This document shows positions 1-7,862 of a stretch of DNA of 64,000 nucleotides, one piece after another. The first letter of the stretch is position 1, and each line of letters begins with the position of its first letter. The DNA is taken from assembly GCF_001693485.1 (NCBI RefSeq), contig NZ_MAXC01000043.1:62001-126000 (forward strand). Reading direction: 5' to 3'. Source of the stretch: Bradyrhizobium sp. LMTR 3. Lineage in GTDB: Bacteria; Pseudomonadota; Alphaproteobacteria; Rhizobiales; Xanthobacteraceae. The notes below the pieces were generated by a model, which saw only the letters and a program-made list of their open reading frames with translations, made no database searches and was not told where the DNA came from. Position numbers and translations under genes: made by a program.

Positions 1-1
1 C

Positions 2-997
2 TACATCGTCAAGCCGAAGATGCACGGCCCCGACGAAGTCGCACTGACCTGTGAACTGTTCGGCGAGGTGGAAAGGCTGCTCGGACTGCCCGAGAACACC
101 ATGAAGGTCGGCATCATGGACGAGGAGCGTCGCACCACGGTGAACCTGAAGGCCTGCATCCAGAACGCCTCGAAGCGCATCTGCTTCATCAACACCGGCT
201 TCCTCGACCGCACCGGCGACGAGATTCACACCTCGATGGAAGCGGGTCCGATGATCCGCAAGAACGACATGAAGGCGCAGCCCTGGATCAAGGCCTATGA
301 GGACTGGAACGTCGACATGGGACTGATCGACGGCCTGCCCGGCCATGCCCAGATCGGCAAGGGCATGTGGGCGGCACCCGACAAGATGGCCGACATGTTG
401 ACCCAGAAGCTCGGTCATCCGCAGGCCGGCGCGACCACGGCATGGGTGCCCTCGCCGACCGCCGCCACGCTGCATGCGTTGCACTATCACCAGGTCAACG
501 TGATCGCGCGACAGGAGGAGCTCGCCAGGGGTGGCCAGCGCGCAAAACTCTCCGACATCCTCACCGTTCCGGTGTCGCAGTCGAACTGGGCGCCCGATGA
601 CGTGAAGCAGGAGATCGACAACAACTGTCAGGGTATCCTCGGCTATGTCGTGCGCTGGATCGACCAGGGCGTTGGCTGCTCCAAGGTGCCCGACATCCAT
701 GACGTCGGCCTGATGGAGGACCGCGCGACGTTGCGGATTTCCAGCCAGCATCTGGCGAATTGGCTGGCGCATGGCGTCGTCAGCAAGGATCAGGTGATGG
801 AATCGCTGAAGCGAATGGCCGTCGTGGTGGACAAGCAGAATGCCGGCGACCCGCTCTACAAGCCGATGGCGCCTTCGTTCGATGGCGTTGCCTTCCAGGC
901 CGCCTGCGATCTCGTCTTCAAGGGCCGCGAGCAGCCGAACGGCTACACCGAATACATCCTCACCGCTCGCCGCCGCGAGGCAAAGGCGGCGGGCTGA
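2..997 (+). CDS. glcB: Malate synthase G, 3' part (cut by window start)
   Basis: The C-terminal 331 residues of malate synthase G, which condenses glyoxylate with acetyl-CoA to malate in the glyoxylate bypass (cytosolic). The frame is open from base 2, so the 5' part lies outside the window; the whole enzyme is usually about 720 residues. Recognisable blocks are IDGLPGHAQIGKGMWA, WVPSPTAATLHALHYHQVNV and MEDRATLRISSQHLANWL. In this family the catalytic aspartate sits in the EDRATLRISSQ block, and it is present. The protein ends normally and is followed by a short gap and an EcfG-type promoter for the next gene. Confidence 0.96.
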   Translation, partial: YIVKPKMHGPDEVALTCELFGEVERLLGLPENTMKVGIMDEERRTTVNLKACIQNASKRICFINTGFLDRTGDEIHTSMEAGPMIRKNDMKAQPWIKAYEDWNVDMGLIDGLPGHAQIGKGMWAAPDKMADMLTQKLGHPQAGATTAWVPSPTAATLHALHYHQVNVIARQEELARGGQRAKLSDILTVPVSQSNWAPDDVKQEIDNNCQGILGYVVRWIDQGVGCSKVPDIHDVGLMEDRATLRISSQHLANWLAHGVVSKDQVMESLKRMAVVVDKQNAGDPLYKPMAPSFDGVAFQAACDLVFKGREQPNGYTEYILTARRREAKAAG

Positions 998-1036
998 GCC
1001 CGCCGCGACACGTCACGATGCCGCATTGATTCTGGC

Positions 1037-1061
1037 GGAACGCCTGAGCTTTTTGTCCGTT
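1037..1061 (+). promoter_or_regulatory. EcfG-type promoter for the CsbD-like gene
   Basis: GGAAC (1037-1041), 16-base spacer, CGTT (1058-1061). This exactly matches the known alphaproteobacterial general-stress sigma (EcfG) consensus GGAAC-N16/17-CGTT. It ends 31 bases before the chosen start of the CsbD-like gene. Confidence 0.85.
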
Positions 1062-1092
1062 GATCGCCATACCAACTGAGGAGGAGATGGCG

Positions 1093-1293
1093 ATGGATTG
1101 GAACAGGGTTGAAGGCAACTGGAAACAGTTCAAGGGCTCAGCCAAGGAGAAGTGGGGCAAGCTTACCGATGACGATCTGAACGTCATCGAGGGCCGCCGC
1201 GAACAACTCGAAGGCAAGCTGCAGCAGCGCTACGGCTTCGCCAAGGACCAGATCCGCAAGGACGTGGACGACTGGTTCAGGACCTTGAAATAG
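1093..1293 (+). CDS. CsbD family general stress protein
   Basis: A 66-residue, highly charged protein beginning MDWNRVEGNWKQFKGSAKEK, the typical CsbD-family opening. Members are small abundant proteins induced by general stress; their molecular role is not established. The ATG at 1093 is preferred because the GAGGAG ribosome site ends about 8 bases upstream and the family consensus begins there; an ATG at 1087 would add two residues, and the longer TTG frame from 1060 would overlap the promoter. It has a perfect EcfG-type promoter and a strong terminator just downstream, so it looks like a monocistronic stress gene. Confidence 0.9.
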   Translation: MDWNRVEGNWKQFKGSAKEKWGKLTDDDLNVIEGRREQLEGKLQQRYGFAKDQIRKDVDDWFRTLK

Positions 1294-1310
1294 GAACGCG
1301 CTTTCGAGCG

Positions 1311-1341
1311 AAAAAGCCCCGGTCCGCGCCGGGGCTTTTTC
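1311..1341. terminator. Bidirectional intrinsic terminator
   Basis: AAAAAGCCCCGG, a short loop, CCGGGGCTTTTT: a GC stem flanked by A-run and T-run, so it can end transcription from both sides. It sits between the convergent CsbD-like gene (+) and the small membrane protein (-). Confidence 0.9.
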
Positions 1342-1355
1342 GTTGGTGGCTGCGG

Positions 1356-1511
1356 CTAAATCACCGCGATGTATCTCAACAGCGAGATCACGCCCAGAAT
1401 GATCACCACGACGCGGGCGATCTGCTTGGCGCGGCCGTCGATCGGCAGGAGGTTGATGAGATAGAGGACGAGGATAACGACCAGAAACGTGATGAGTATA
1501 CTGACAAGCAT
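1356..1511 (-). CDS. Small two-helix membrane protein
   Basis: A 51-residue protein starting MLVSILITFLVVILVLYLIN, followed by a short polar loop (PIDGRAKQ) and a second hydrophobic helix (VVVIILGVISLL). The pattern resembles the tiny Thivi_2564-type membrane protein family; that family link is from memory and unverified. The ATG at 1511 has a GAGGGGG ribosome site 6-7 bases upstream; the frame stays open to 1592 but that extension would run through the promoter. An exact EcfG-type promoter lies 50 bases upstream, so it is probably induced in the general stress response. Function unknown. Confidence 0.75.
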   Translation of the reverse strand: MLVSILITFLVVILVLYLINLLPIDGRAKQIARVVVIILGVISLLRYIAVI

Positions 1512-1560
1512 GCGAAGCCCCCTCGGCGTTGGCCGGAAAATGCGCTGGTAGTGTTTTGTT

Positions 1561-1585
1561 AACGTGAACAAGCGCGCCGGGTTCC
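1561..1585 (-). promoter_or_regulatory. EcfG-type promoter for small membrane protein
   Basis: On the minus strand GGAAC (1585-1581), 16-base spacer, CGTT (1564-1561), an exact EcfG consensus. Start codon at 1511. Confidence 0.85.
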
Positions 1586-1716
1586 GTGCCACGGAACCGA
1601 GCCCGCTTGGAAAATCGCAGCCATTTCAAGGAATCCTCGTAATACTACGCGGCTCTCACTCGATAAGTCTTTACCGTTTCCCCCCCAAATGACCCACGAC
1701 GCCTCGGGGGAGCATC

Positions 1717-3810
1717 ATGTTGAACCGTCTGACCGTATCCGCGCTGCTGAAAGCCGTCATCCTCGTCACCTCATTCTGCGTGGTGGTCGGATTTTCGCTT
1801 AGTGCCTGGGACTCCTGGGGCCGCTTGCAGGTGGCGAGCCGCATTGCGGTCATCGCCGACGCCTCCGCAAACATGTTCAAGGCGATGCACAATCTGCGCA
1901 CCGATCGCTCCACGACCAACCGGCTCTTGAATTCCGATGCGCCGATGGACGCCGATATCGAGAAGTATCTGCGCAACATCCGCGACACCGAAATGCCGGC
2001 GATGGGCAATGCGCTCGGCCTGCTCGGCGGCCTGGAGTTCGCGCAGCACCAGACGCTGGTCCCCGAGTTCGACCGCCTCTACAAGACGATGACCACGCTG
2101 CAGAAGGAGTTCTGGGAAGCCGTGGCCAAGCCGAAGGCCGCGCGCCGCCCCGAACTGGCCAAGGAATACTTTGCTGCCGCCAGCGCGATGCTGGAGACGC
2201 TGGAGAAGCTGTCCGGGGCGCTGGGTGCGGCCGTCAATCACCAGGACGCGACCATCGACCAGTTGCTGGCGATCAAGCAGATCGCCTGGCTGTTGCGCAA
2301 CACCGCCGGCGAAGCCTCGCTGATCGTCTCGAACGGGCTCAATACCGGCAAGGTGGCGCCTGAGATGAGGCTCGCCTATACGAAATACAGCGGCGGCATC
2401 GACGCCGCCTGGAGCGCGCTGGAATTGACCGCCGCGGGGATGCAGTTGCCCCCGGCGATCTCGAGCGCCATGGCTGCAACCAAAACCGCCTATTTCGAGC
2501 CGCAATATCTCGCTCTGCGCGACCGGCTGCTGACGCAGGTTGCGGCCGGCGAGAAGTCGGAACTGACCGCCAACCAGTGGACCCCGGTCACGGTCGGGCG
2601 TCTCGCTGCCGCCGTCGCCGTCGCCGAGGCCGCGCTCGACGCCGCCAAGGATCACGCCGCGCACCTGCGCTCCACCGCCCAACGCTCGCTGACGATGCAG
2701 CTCGCATTGCTGACCGGCGCGCTGGCGCTGGCGTTCGGCGCCATGGCGATCGTTACCCGCCGCGTCATCAAGCCGCTGCACGCCATGCGCGACGCCATGC
2801 TGAAAGTCGCAGCCGGCGACCTCGGCGTCGATACCGGCCATGCGGCGCGCCAAGACGAAATCGGCGCGCTGGCCGGCGCGCTGGAGACGTTCAAGCAGCA
2901 GGCCGCCGACAAGGCGCGGATCGAAGCGCAGGAGCGCGACCGCAACGCCGGCGCGATGGCGCGGCAGCAGGCGATCGAGAGCTATGTCGGCGAGTTCGAG
3001 GGCATGGTGCGCGAGACGCTCACCCAGCTCGGCGATGCTTCCGGCCAGATGCGGACCACCTCGACCGGCCTCTCGACGATTTCGCGCCAGACCAACGAGC
3101 GCGTCCAGGTCGCCGAGAAGGCCTCCGGCGACGCCTCGATGAGCGTCGAGACAGTCGCTGCGGCTTCCGAAGAGCTCAGCGCCTCGATCAACGACATCAG
3201 CCAGCAGGCGGCGCACGCCGCCAGCATCGCCAGCCGCGCGGTCGGCCAGGCGCGCAATACCGACGGCACCGTTCAGGGGCTGGCGCAATCGGCAGGGCGG
3301 ATCGGCGAAGTCGTCGGCCTGATCAATACCATTGCCGCGCAGACCAATCTCTTGGCACTCAACGCCACCATCGAGGCCGCGCGCGCCGGCGAGGCAGGCC
3401 GCGGCTTCGCGGTGGTCGCCTCCGAGGTCAAATCGCTGGCGAGCCAGACTGCGAAGGCGACCGAGGAGATTTCCGAGCAGATCTCGGACATCCAGCGCGT
3501 TGCCGGCGAGGCCATCGACGCCATCAAGGGCATCGGCAGCATCATCGGCGAGGTCAACGAGGTCGCGACCGCGATTGCCGCCGCCGTGCAGCAACAGGGT
3601 GCCGCGACGCAGGAGATCACGCGCAGCACCCAGTTTGCCGCGCAGGGCACCAAGAACGTGTCCGACAACATCACTGGCGTGAAGGCCGATGCCGACGCAG
3701 CAGCAGCCGCCGCCGAGGACGTCAAGCAGGCTTCCCAGACGCTGGAGACGCAGAGCCAGCAGCTCGGCAATCAGGTCACCGCGTTCCTCGGCAAGATCCG
3801 CGCGGCTTAG
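1717..3810 (+). CDS. Methyl-accepting chemotaxis protein
   Basis: A 697-residue transmembrane chemoreceptor. Helix 1 covers about residues 9-28 and helix 2 about 326-347, so about 300 residues form a periplasmic, mostly helical ligand-binding domain that I cannot assign to a ligand. A HAMP linker (about 348-400) follows, then the cytoplasmic signalling domain with the conserved hairpin tip around residues 538-570 (INTIAAQTNLLALNATIEAA, then RAGEAGRGFAVVA), where CheA and CheW bind. The C-terminus (FLGKIRAA) has no CheR/CheB-docking pentapeptide. No other chemotaxis gene is near, so it is an orphan receptor. No EcfG-type promoter was seen upstream. Confidence 0.93.
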   Translation: MLNRLTVSALLKAVILVTSFCVVVGFSLSAWDSWGRLQVASRIAVIADASANMFKAMHNLRTDRSTTNRLLNSDAPMDADIEKYLRNIRDTEMPAMGNALGLLGGLEFAQHQTLVPEFDRLYKTMTTLQKEFWEAVAKPKAARRPELAKEYFAAASAMLETLEKLSGALGAAVNHQDATIDQLLAIKQIAWLLRNTAGEASLIVSNGLNTGKVAPEMRLAYTKYSGGIDAAWSALELTAAGMQLPPAISSAMAATKTAYFEPQYLALRDRLLTQVAAGEKSELTANQWTPVTVGRLAAAVAVAEAALDAAKDHAAHLRSTAQRSLTMQLALLTGALALAFGAMAIVTRRVIKPLHAMRDAMLKVAAGDLGVDTGHAARQDEIGALAGALETFKQQAADKARIEAQERDRNAGAMARQQAIESYVGEFEGMVRETLTQLGDASGQMRTTSTGLSTISRQTNERVQVAEKASGDASMSVETVAAASEELSASINDISQQAAHAASIASRAVGQARNTDGTVQGLAQSAGRIGEVVGLINTIAAQTNLLALNATIEAARAGEAGRGFAVVASEVKSLASQTAKATEEISEQISDIQRVAGEAIDAIKGIGSIIGEVNEVATAIAAAVQQQGAATQEITRSTQFAAQGTKNVSDNITGVKADADAAAAAAEDVKQASQTLETQSQQLGNQVTAFLGKIRAA

Positions 3811-3924
3811 CTGGTTACTCTCCCGCGGGGTCGAGACGAGCGAAGCTCGCTCTCCGGTCGACGCGCTCGCCAGAGCGTGGCGGGTGGGAGAAGTCCCTCC
3901 GCGAACTCTAAGCATCCGTTATGC

Positions 3925-3972
3925 GGAGGCACCCCCACCCCGGCCCTCCCCCGCAAGCGGGAGAGGGAGTGG
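3925..3972. repeat. REP-like palindrome (CCCTCCCCCGCAAGCGGGAGAGGG type)
   Basis: A G/C-rich imperfect palindrome between two convergent genes, with core CTCCCCCGCAAGCGGGAG. A close relative occurs at 22819-22857. Short palindromes of this kind are dispersed through Bradyrhizobium intergenic DNA. Confidence 0.6.
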
Positions 3973-3981
3973 CCGAGCCTC

Positions 3982-4620
3982 TCAATCCCGCGCCACCACC
4001 GGCACGCGCCCATACTTGGCGCGGACCTTGCCGGAGGCGGGTGAGAGGTTCAGTTCGGCGCCGCGCCTGTCGCCCCTGCGGCCCGCGACCAATAGCCCGT
4101 TCTCGCCGGCGACGATGTCGCCCTTGCGCAGTGTCGGGTCGTCCTCGATTTTGACCAGCGCCAGCCCGACCTGGTCCTTGCCGTTGCAGGTGCAGCCGCT
4201 GACGAGTTCGTTGCGATAGCGGAACGCGTTCGGCAATTCCGAATAGGCTTTTCCGTTTTCGGCGGCCGCGTCGTCGATGCTGCTGCCATAGAACAATTTG
4301 GTCTCGCTTGCCGGGCAGAAGCTGTTGCAGGAGGCTGCGCGGCTGGCATTGTCGGATCCGCTGACCGGGAAATAGCGTCCATCGCAGGTCCGCACGCAAT
4401 AGGCCTGGCCGCCGCCGTAACGGGTGCGCCCCTCGCCGCGCGGCACATACACCTGGCCGTCGTCATTGGGAAACGGCATCTGGAGAGTGGGCTGATGGCG
4501 CGGGCGGGCGAATCCGCCGAATAGTTGCGAGAAGAAGTCCTGCGCCTGCGCGGCAGGCGCCAACGCCGACGCGCAGGCCAGCGCGGCTGCTCCCCATGCC
4601 GCCAGTTTTCCCGATCGCAT
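3982..4620 (-). CDS. DUF2865 exported protein
   Basis: A 212-residue secreted protein with signal peptide (about residues 1-27, ending AAQAQ). The central region has the cysteine-rich DUF2865 features CVRTCDGRYFPVS, CNSFCPASETKLFYG, YSELPNAFRYR and CTCNG. Domains of this kind are common in Rhizobiales; the function is unknown, and the paired cysteines suggest disulphides in the periplasm. The ATG at 4620 is used because GAGAGGAG lies 7 bases upstream; a TTG at 4641 would place that site inside the coding region. It follows the L,D-transpeptidase on the same strand after 35 bases, so the two may be co-transcribed and share its EcfG promoter. Confidence 0.85.
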   Translation of the reverse strand: MRSGKLAAWGAAALACASALAPAAQAQDFFSQLFGGFARPRHQPTLQMPFPNDDGQVYVPRGEGRTRYGGGQAYCVRTCDGRYFPVSGSDNASRAASCNSFCPASETKLFYGSSIDDAAAENGKAYSELPNAFRYRNELVSGCTCNGKDQVGLALVKIEDDPTLRKGDIVAGENGLLVAGRRGDRRGAELNLSPASGKVRAKYGRVPVVARD

Positions 4621-4655
4621 CAACGCTCTCCTCTCACGCAATACCAGGCATCAAT

Positions 4656-5426
4656 TCAGTTCAGCTCCGGCGGCGTCAGGTTCATCGCCTGGCGGCCCGA
4701 AGGCGCGGCGGCGACCGGGCGCGAATGCGCCGCGGCCGGACGCGCCGTGATGCCGGTCCTGGAGTCCCCGCCGCGCGCCATGACGGGCGCGTTCTTCCGC
4801 AGCACCACGACCTTGGTGCCGACATCGACGCGGTTGAACAGATCGATGACGTCCTCATTGACCAGGCGGATGCAGCCGGACGAGACGAATTTCCCGATCG
4901 TCGAAGGATCGTTGGTGCCGTGAATGCGGTACTGGCTGGTGCCGAGATACATCGCCCGCGCGCCGAGCGGATTGCCGGGACCACCGGCCATGAAGCGCGG
5001 CAGATAGGGCTGGCGCGCGATCATCTGGCTGGGTGGATGCCAATCCGGCCATTCCGCCTTGCGGCTGATGGTCTGCACCCCGGACCAGGTAAAGCCTTCG
5101 CGACCGACGCCGACGCCGTACCTGACGGCGCGGCCCTGGCCGAGCACGTAATAGAGCGTGGTGTTGCCGGTATCGATGACGATGGTGCCCGGCGCCTCGG
5201 TCGTGCCGAAGGGGACGACGGCGCGTCGAAGCCGTTCGGGCGTCGCGCCCTCGTCGGAGGCAATCACCTCATCGGCGGGATAGCCATTCGGTGGGGTGGA
5301 CGCGTAGCCGAGCGTCTGCGCGTTCGCAGCGCTCAAGAGTGCCGAGGGCGTCAGCAAGACGGCGGCGACGAGAACAAACGCGCTCGCCACGCGCGACGAA
5401 GGCCGGCGATCGGAGGACTGTGTCAT
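4656..5426 (-). CDS. L,D-transpeptidase (YkuD domain)
   Basis: A 256-residue exported enzyme: signal peptide to about residue 36 (ending SAANAQ), then a YkuD domain with the catalytic block HGTNDPSTIG...SSGCIRL, which holds the conserved His and the nucleophilic Cys. The family forms 3-3 cross-links in peptidoglycan or attaches proteins to it, in the periplasm. A low-complexity Ala/Pro/Arg tail follows. The ATG at 5426 is chosen because the signal peptide begins there; the frame upstream to 5546 runs across the promoter. An exact EcfG-type promoter lies 49 bases upstream, indicating stress-induced cell-wall remodelling. Confidence 0.93.
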   Translation of the reverse strand: MTQSSDRRPSSRVASAFVLVAAVLLTPSALLSAANAQTLGYASTPPNGYPADEVIASDEGATPERLRRAVVPFGTTEAPGTIVIDTGNTTLYYVLGQGRAVRYGVGVGREGFTWSGVQTISRKAEWPDWHPPSQMIARQPYLPRFMAGGPGNPLGARAMYLGTSQYRIHGTNDPSTIGKFVSSGCIRLVNEDVIDLFNRVDVGTKVVVLRKNAPVMARGGDSRTGITARPAAAHSRPVAAAPSGRQAMNLTPPELN

Positions 5427-5474
5427 GGGACCTGCCCCGTGGGATTGCGCATCGCTGGATGCCCTGCTCCAACA

Positions 5475-5499
5475 AACGCCGCCGCGAGCCGGCGGTTCC
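5475..5499 (-). promoter_or_regulatory. EcfG-type promoter for L,D-transpeptidase
   Basis: On the minus strand GGAAC (5499-5495), 16-base spacer, CGTT (5478-5475); exact consensus. It is back to back with the plus-strand EcfG site at 5559-5583. Confidence 0.87.
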
Positions 5500-5558
5500 G
5501 AACCGCCGATGTCGCGTCGCATCACGTCAAGTGCGACACCGCTCACGCCTGCGCGATT

Positions 5559-5583
5559 GGAACTCGCACCTTGGCGTCACGTT
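5559..5583 (+). promoter_or_regulatory. EcfG-type promoter for AI-2E-type permease
   Basis: GGAAC (5559-5563), 16-base spacer, CGTT (5580-5583); exact consensus. It is 68 bases before the GTG start of the permease. Confidence 0.87.
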
Positions 5584-5651
5584 ATGATCGCAGTCCGGTT
5601 CGCGACGTCGCTTTGCCGTGTCACCGCCGCTTCGGGCGAGGGAAAACCATT

Positions 5652-6824
5652 GTGAGCGTCATTCCCACCAAGCCTTCGCCCGCCAAGCCTTTGGCCGCCA
5701 AATCTCCGCCGACAAAGCCGTTGCCCGGTGAACGCCAGCTTTCCCACGAGCAGGAAGGCACGCCGGTCCCCGAGAGCAAGCTCGATTTGCCGCCGGTCAT
5801 CCGTCGCACGGAAGTAGTTGCGATCTGCCTCGTGGGCCTTCTGATCATCTGCATCATCACCGGCCTCTATCTCGCCAAGGCGTTCCTTCTGCCGATCACG
5901 ATGGCCTTTATCGTCGGGACTATGCTTTCCCCGGCCGCCGGCCTCCTGGAGCGTTACCGCATTCCGCGCGCGGTCGCCGCGGTGCTGATCGTGGCTGCCA
6001 CCAGCGCCGCCACCGCTTTCATGGTCGGCCTGATCGCCTCGCCCGCGATCGAATGGAGCAGCAAGCTTCCGGAGCTGGGAGCGCTTTTGAAGGACAAGCT
6101 GCGCGTGTTCGACCGGCCGCTCGTGCTGTGGCAGGAGTTGCAGAGCATGCTCGGCGGGCCCGATACGCTGACGACGTTGCATCTGCCCAAGGTCGACTGG
6201 GTGCAGCCTACATTGGAATTCCTGTCGCCGACCTTTGCCGAATTCCTGCTGTTCATCGCGACGTTGCTCCTGTTCATCGCGAGCTGGCGGGACCTGCGCC
6301 GGGCCCTGATCCTGAATTTCGGCGAGCGGGCGTGGCGGCTGCGGACGCTGCGGATCCTCAACGAGATCGAGGAGCATCTCGGCAACTATCTGTTGCTGGT
6401 GACCATGATCAATGCCGGCGTCGGCATCGCCACCGGCCTGATCTGCGCGGTCACGGGCATGCCCAACCCGGCCAGTCTCGGCGCACTGGCGGCGATCCTG
6501 AACTTCATTCCGATCATCGGCCCGGTGGCGATGTTTGCCGTGCTGGTCGTGGTCGGCCTTGTCGCATTCCCGACCATCGGCGCCGGGTTGCTGGCGCCGG
6601 CCATGTTCGCCGTGATGACTTTTCTGGAAGGTCATTTCCTGACACCGACGATCGTCGGCCGCCGGCTGGCACTGAACGCGCTTGCAGTATTCCTGGCGGT
6701 GGCTTTCTGGACCTGGCTGTGGGGCCCGATGGGCGCGTTCCTGTCGTCGCCGCTTCTGATCGTCGCGCTGATCGTGAAGGAGCACTTGATGCCGCCGGCT
6801 TCGCCGCAACTGCCGGAGGACTAG
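5652..6824 (+). CDS. AI-2E family transporter (PerM-like)
   Basis: A 390-residue inner-membrane protein of the AI-2E exporter/PerM family. The first 50 residues are Lys/Pro-rich and polar, then two helices (AICLVGLLIICIITGLYLAKA and the following segment), a soluble stretch, and the conserved C-terminal helices including NPASLGALAAILNFIPIIGP and GHFLTPTIVGRRLALNALAV, the family hallmark. Substrates vary or are unknown. I choose GTG at 5652 with an upstream AGGG because the EcfG-type promoter ends at 5583; the open frame extends to 4596 but that part lies over genes on the other strand. Confidence 0.88.
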   Translation: MSVIPTKPSPAKPLAAKSPPTKPLPGERQLSHEQEGTPVPESKLDLPPVIRRTEVVAICLVGLLIICIITGLYLAKAFLLPITMAFIVGTMLSPAAGLLERYRIPRAVAAVLIVAATSAATAFMVGLIASPAIEWSSKLPELGALLKDKLRVFDRPLVLWQELQSMLGGPDTLTTLHLPKVDWVQPTLEFLSPTFAEFLLFIATLLLFIASWRDLRRALILNFGERAWRLRTLRILNEIEEHLGNYLLLVTMINAGVGIATGLICAVTGMPNPASLGALAAILNFIPIIGPVAMFAVLVVVGLVAFPTIGAGLLAPAMFAVMTFLEGHFLTPTIVGRRLALNALAVFLAVAFWTWLWGPMGAFLSSPLLIVALIVKEHLMPPASPQLPED

Positions 6825-6829
6825 GGCGA

Positions 6830-6854
6830 GGAACTTCCCATTCGGCGGAGCGTT
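6830..6854 (+). promoter_or_regulatory. EcfG-type promoter for DUF883 gene
   Basis: GGAAC (6830-6834), 16-base spacer, CGTT (6851-6854); exact consensus, starting 6 bases after the stop of the permease gene. The DUF883 start codon is 37 bases downstream. Confidence 0.87.
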
Positions 6855-6890
6855 TGTTCCGCGAATGAACTCAGTACCCGGGAGCTTTCG

Positions 6891-7250
6891 ATGTCTGACG
6901 CCGCAATGAAGAATCTGACGGACAAAGCGACCTACGAGCGCCTGCAGAAGGATGTAACCGCTGTGAAAAACGATATCGCAGCCCTGACCGAGCAGATTAC
7001 CGACGCGCTGGGCAGTTTTGCCGGCACCGCCGGCAAGCAGGCGCGGCATGGCTTCAGGCAGGCGCGCGCCAATGCGGAACAGGTGGTCGACGACGTGTCG
7101 GAGCGCGGCAGCGCGATGATGGACGCCGCCCAGGACGCCGCCTCTTCGATCGAGGAGACGCTGGAAGACGCCATCACGCAGCGTCCGCTGGCAACCGTCG
7201 CCCTAGCGCTGGGGATCGGCTTTCTGATCGGTGTGACGTGGCGTAGGTAG
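6891..7250 (+). CDS. DUF883 (ElaB/YqjD-like) membrane-anchored protein
   Basis: A 119-residue protein with a long charged amphipathic helical region (about 10-90) and a single C-terminal membrane helix (TVALALGIGFLIGVTW, about 98-114) ending in Arg-Arg. This layout is typical of the ElaB/YqjD/DUF883 family, which in enterobacteria is stationary-phase induced and tethers ribosomes to the inner membrane; whether that holds here is inference. The ATG has a GGGAG site 7 bases upstream. The exact EcfG-type promoter agrees with a stationary-phase role. The next gene, 118 bases downstream, may be co-transcribed. Confidence 0.85.
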   Translation: MSDAAMKNLTDKATYERLQKDVTAVKNDIAALTEQITDALGSFAGTAGKQARHGFRQARANAEQVVDDVSERGSAMMDAAQDAASSIEETLEDAITQRPLATVALALGIGFLIGVTWRR

Positions 7251-7368
7251 GTTTGGCGACGGATCGCGTGCGCTGGGCAGCCATGCCTTGCATCGCCTCT
7301 TGCATTCCCGTGGCGACGGAGCGCTGCGGCGTGTTTTGTTGACGCGGCTTTCAGATCGAGGCGTGGCC

Positions 7369-7818
7369 ATGTTTCAGCGACTGATCGACGATTTCAAGGA
7401 ATCGACCGGCACCGCGTTGCGACTGACTTCGCTGGCGGCAGCGGCGGCGATGGCATTGCTGGTCACGGCTGCGTTTCTGTGCGCCGCGGCCTTCGTGTTC
7501 GTGCTGGAGCGGTACGGTCCCGTACAGGCTTGCCTCACCGGGGCCGGCATCTTCTTCGTGGTCGCGCTGATCGCGGCCGGCTGGTACATGGTGCGCAAGA
7601 AGCAGATCGAGGAGCGCGCCAAGCAGGCAGCGAAGGCGCGATCCACCGCGCAGGCCGTGCTGTCCGATCCGGTGCTGGTCGCGACCGGCATCCAGGTGAT
7701 CCGCGCCATCGGCGTCAAGAAGCTGATCCCGATTCTCGCAATCGGCGGACTGGCGCTTGGATTTCTCGCGAGCCGCGCCAACGCAAGCAGCGGCGAGAGC
7801 GAAGCGCCGGCGGAGTAG
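7369..7818 (+). CDS. Hypothetical membrane protein, holin-like layout
   Basis: A 149-residue protein. A short polar N-terminus (MFQRLIDDFKESTGTALR) leads into two long hydrophobic helices (about 24-48 and 55-77), a basic stretch (RKKQIEERAKQAAKAR) and a third helix (LIPILAIGGLALGFLA). Similar proteins often follow DUF883 genes and are sometimes labelled phage-holin superfamily; no phage gene is near, so I take it as a housekeeping or stress membrane protein of unknown role. ATG at 7369 with a GAGG site 9-12 bases upstream; the longer frame from 7288 lacks one. Confidence 0.75.
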   Translation: MFQRLIDDFKESTGTALRLTSLAAAAAMALLVTAAFLCAAAFVFVLERYGPVQACLTGAGIFFVVALIAAGWYMVRKKQIEERAKQAAKARSTAQAVLSDPVLVATGIQVIRAIGVKKLIPILAIGGLALGFLASRANASSGESEAPAE

Positions 7819-7862
7819 ACGAGCCTCGCGTGTCGTGAGATAACGAAGTTGTTGTTCCGCGC

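Noticed and set aside
1771..3915. Long minus-strand frame opposite the chemoreceptor
   Set aside because: It is a shadow of the G/C-rich codons of the chemoreceptor; composition is Arg/Leu/Gly-heavy without domains.
4596..5651. N-terminal extension of the AI-2E-type permease frame
   Set aside because: It lies over the oppositely oriented transpeptidase gene and both EcfG promoters; the permease homology begins after 5652.
5577..7049. 490-residue minus-strand frame
   Set aside because: Antisense of the permease and DUF883 genes, rich in Arg, Gln and His, without motifs.
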